This document shows positions 63,749-64,000 of a stretch of DNA of 64,000 bases, piece after piece. Origin of the DNA: Paenibacillus terricola (lineage in GTDB: Bacteria; Bacillota; Bacilli; Paenibacillales; Paenibacillaceae); contig NZ_JACXZA010000001.1 in the NCBI RefSeq assembly GCF_014779765.1, positions 62,001 to 126,000 of the forward strand, in the 5' to 3' direction. Position 1 is the stretch's first letter. Each line of letters starts with the position of its first letter. Made by a program: the position numbers and the translations under genes. Below the pieces are notes generated by a model, which had not been told where the DNA came from, did no database searches, and saw nothing but the letters and a program-made list of their open reading frames with translations.

Positions 63749-64000
63749 TTGAAGAGATGTGGACGAATCATAGTAATCCTATTTATCTTTACTGCTGTAT
63801 TAGTTGGTTGTGATCAATCAGAGCCTGTCGCAGCACCAGCACCAAGCAACATTGAAGCACCTAGCGCCAAACCTAGCGAAGAACTCTCCGATTTGCAAAA
63901 TGAAATAATTTCCTTGAAGCAGCAGTTGAAGGAGAAGGACGAGCAGATTGAGAAGCTTCAGGAAACGGTCAATTCGACGTTGTCTGTGGTCGATCATCTA
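63749..64000 (+). CDS. Lipoprotein with coiled-coil region (3' end outside window)
   Basis: A TTG start follows GGCGGGGGTG. The visible 84 residues give a signal peptide (IIVILFIFTAVLVGC, lipobox LVGC at about residue 21), a Pro/Ala/Ser-rich linker (about 27-47) and a heptad-like coiled coil (LQNEIISLKQQLKEKDEQIEKLQETV, about 52-77). The frame is open to the last base. I cannot assign a family. Confidence 0.7.
   Translation, partial: MKRCGRIIVILFIFTAVLVGCDQSEPVAAPAPSNIEAPSAKPSEELSDLQNEIISLKQQLKEKDEQIEKLQETVNSTLSVVDHL

Overview
The window looks like chromosome of a spore-forming, polysaccharide-degrading Bacillota of the Paenibacillus/Cohnella type. The evidence is AGGAGG-type ribosome binding sites, three YesM/YesN- or YesS-type signalling genes beside LplB/YtcP-type sugar ABC transporters, LacI and AraC regulators, cre-like CcpA sites, and the sporulation genes yunB, lytH (yunA) and ylbJ. 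I saw no rRNA, tRNA, prophage, insertion sequence or CRISPR array.

Region 1 (1-24.3 kb) is a mannan/hemicellulose area with two interruptions. It starts inside a large beta-mannanase-like protein with several carbohydrate-binding modules. A sugar isomerase follows, then a compact nos-type block (YtkA/FixH-like lipoprotein, NosD, NosL, NosY, NosF, TlpA-like thioredoxin) that has no nosZ in view. Next come mannose-6-phosphate isomerase and a ROK sugar kinase, facing a regulator run of LacI, YesM kinase, LacI and YesN regulator. That run leads to a multimodular GH5 mannanase whose 3' half has decayed (one stop, two frameshifts). A GTTAGCAT-type operator family sits before the kinase and before the mannanase. 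An AraC regulator faces a 1205-residue GH106-like hydrolase.

Region 2 (24.3-45.7 kb) holds two sugar-uptake systems. The first is permease, permease and binding protein, then YesM kinase and YesN regulator. After it come AraC versus GH95 and GH51 arabinofuranosidase versus an ArsR-type regulator. The second is permease, permease and binding lipoprotein, a YesS-like membrane AraC regulator and a GH115-like alpha-glucuronidase. The set suits breakdown and import of side chains from arabinoglucuronoxylan, xyloglucan or rhamnose-containing polymers.

Region 3 (45.7-64 kb) is mostly housekeeping: small unknown genes, a guanylate-kinase paralogue, the yunB / lytH / lipA / yutD neighbourhood, NAD kinase, ylbJ, truncated haemoglobin, a DUF2225 protein, a decayed ABC importer (frameshifted permease and 5'-truncated binding protein), a YycC-like protein, an M3 oligopeptidase, a DUF2569 membrane protein, an ECF-type sigma factor and a VOC protein. 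Between the last two lies a regular 52-bp tandem array of 20-bp palindromes, the most unusual non-coding structure here. A coiled-coil lipoprotein runs off the end.

Other notable points: several genes appear to start at non-ATG/GTG/TTG codons (CTG and ATT) because the only standard codon is absent or lies inside the Shine-Dalgarno sequence; some intrinsic terminators share nearly the same stem; and a YutD protein carries a long Arg/Gly/Gln-rich tail.
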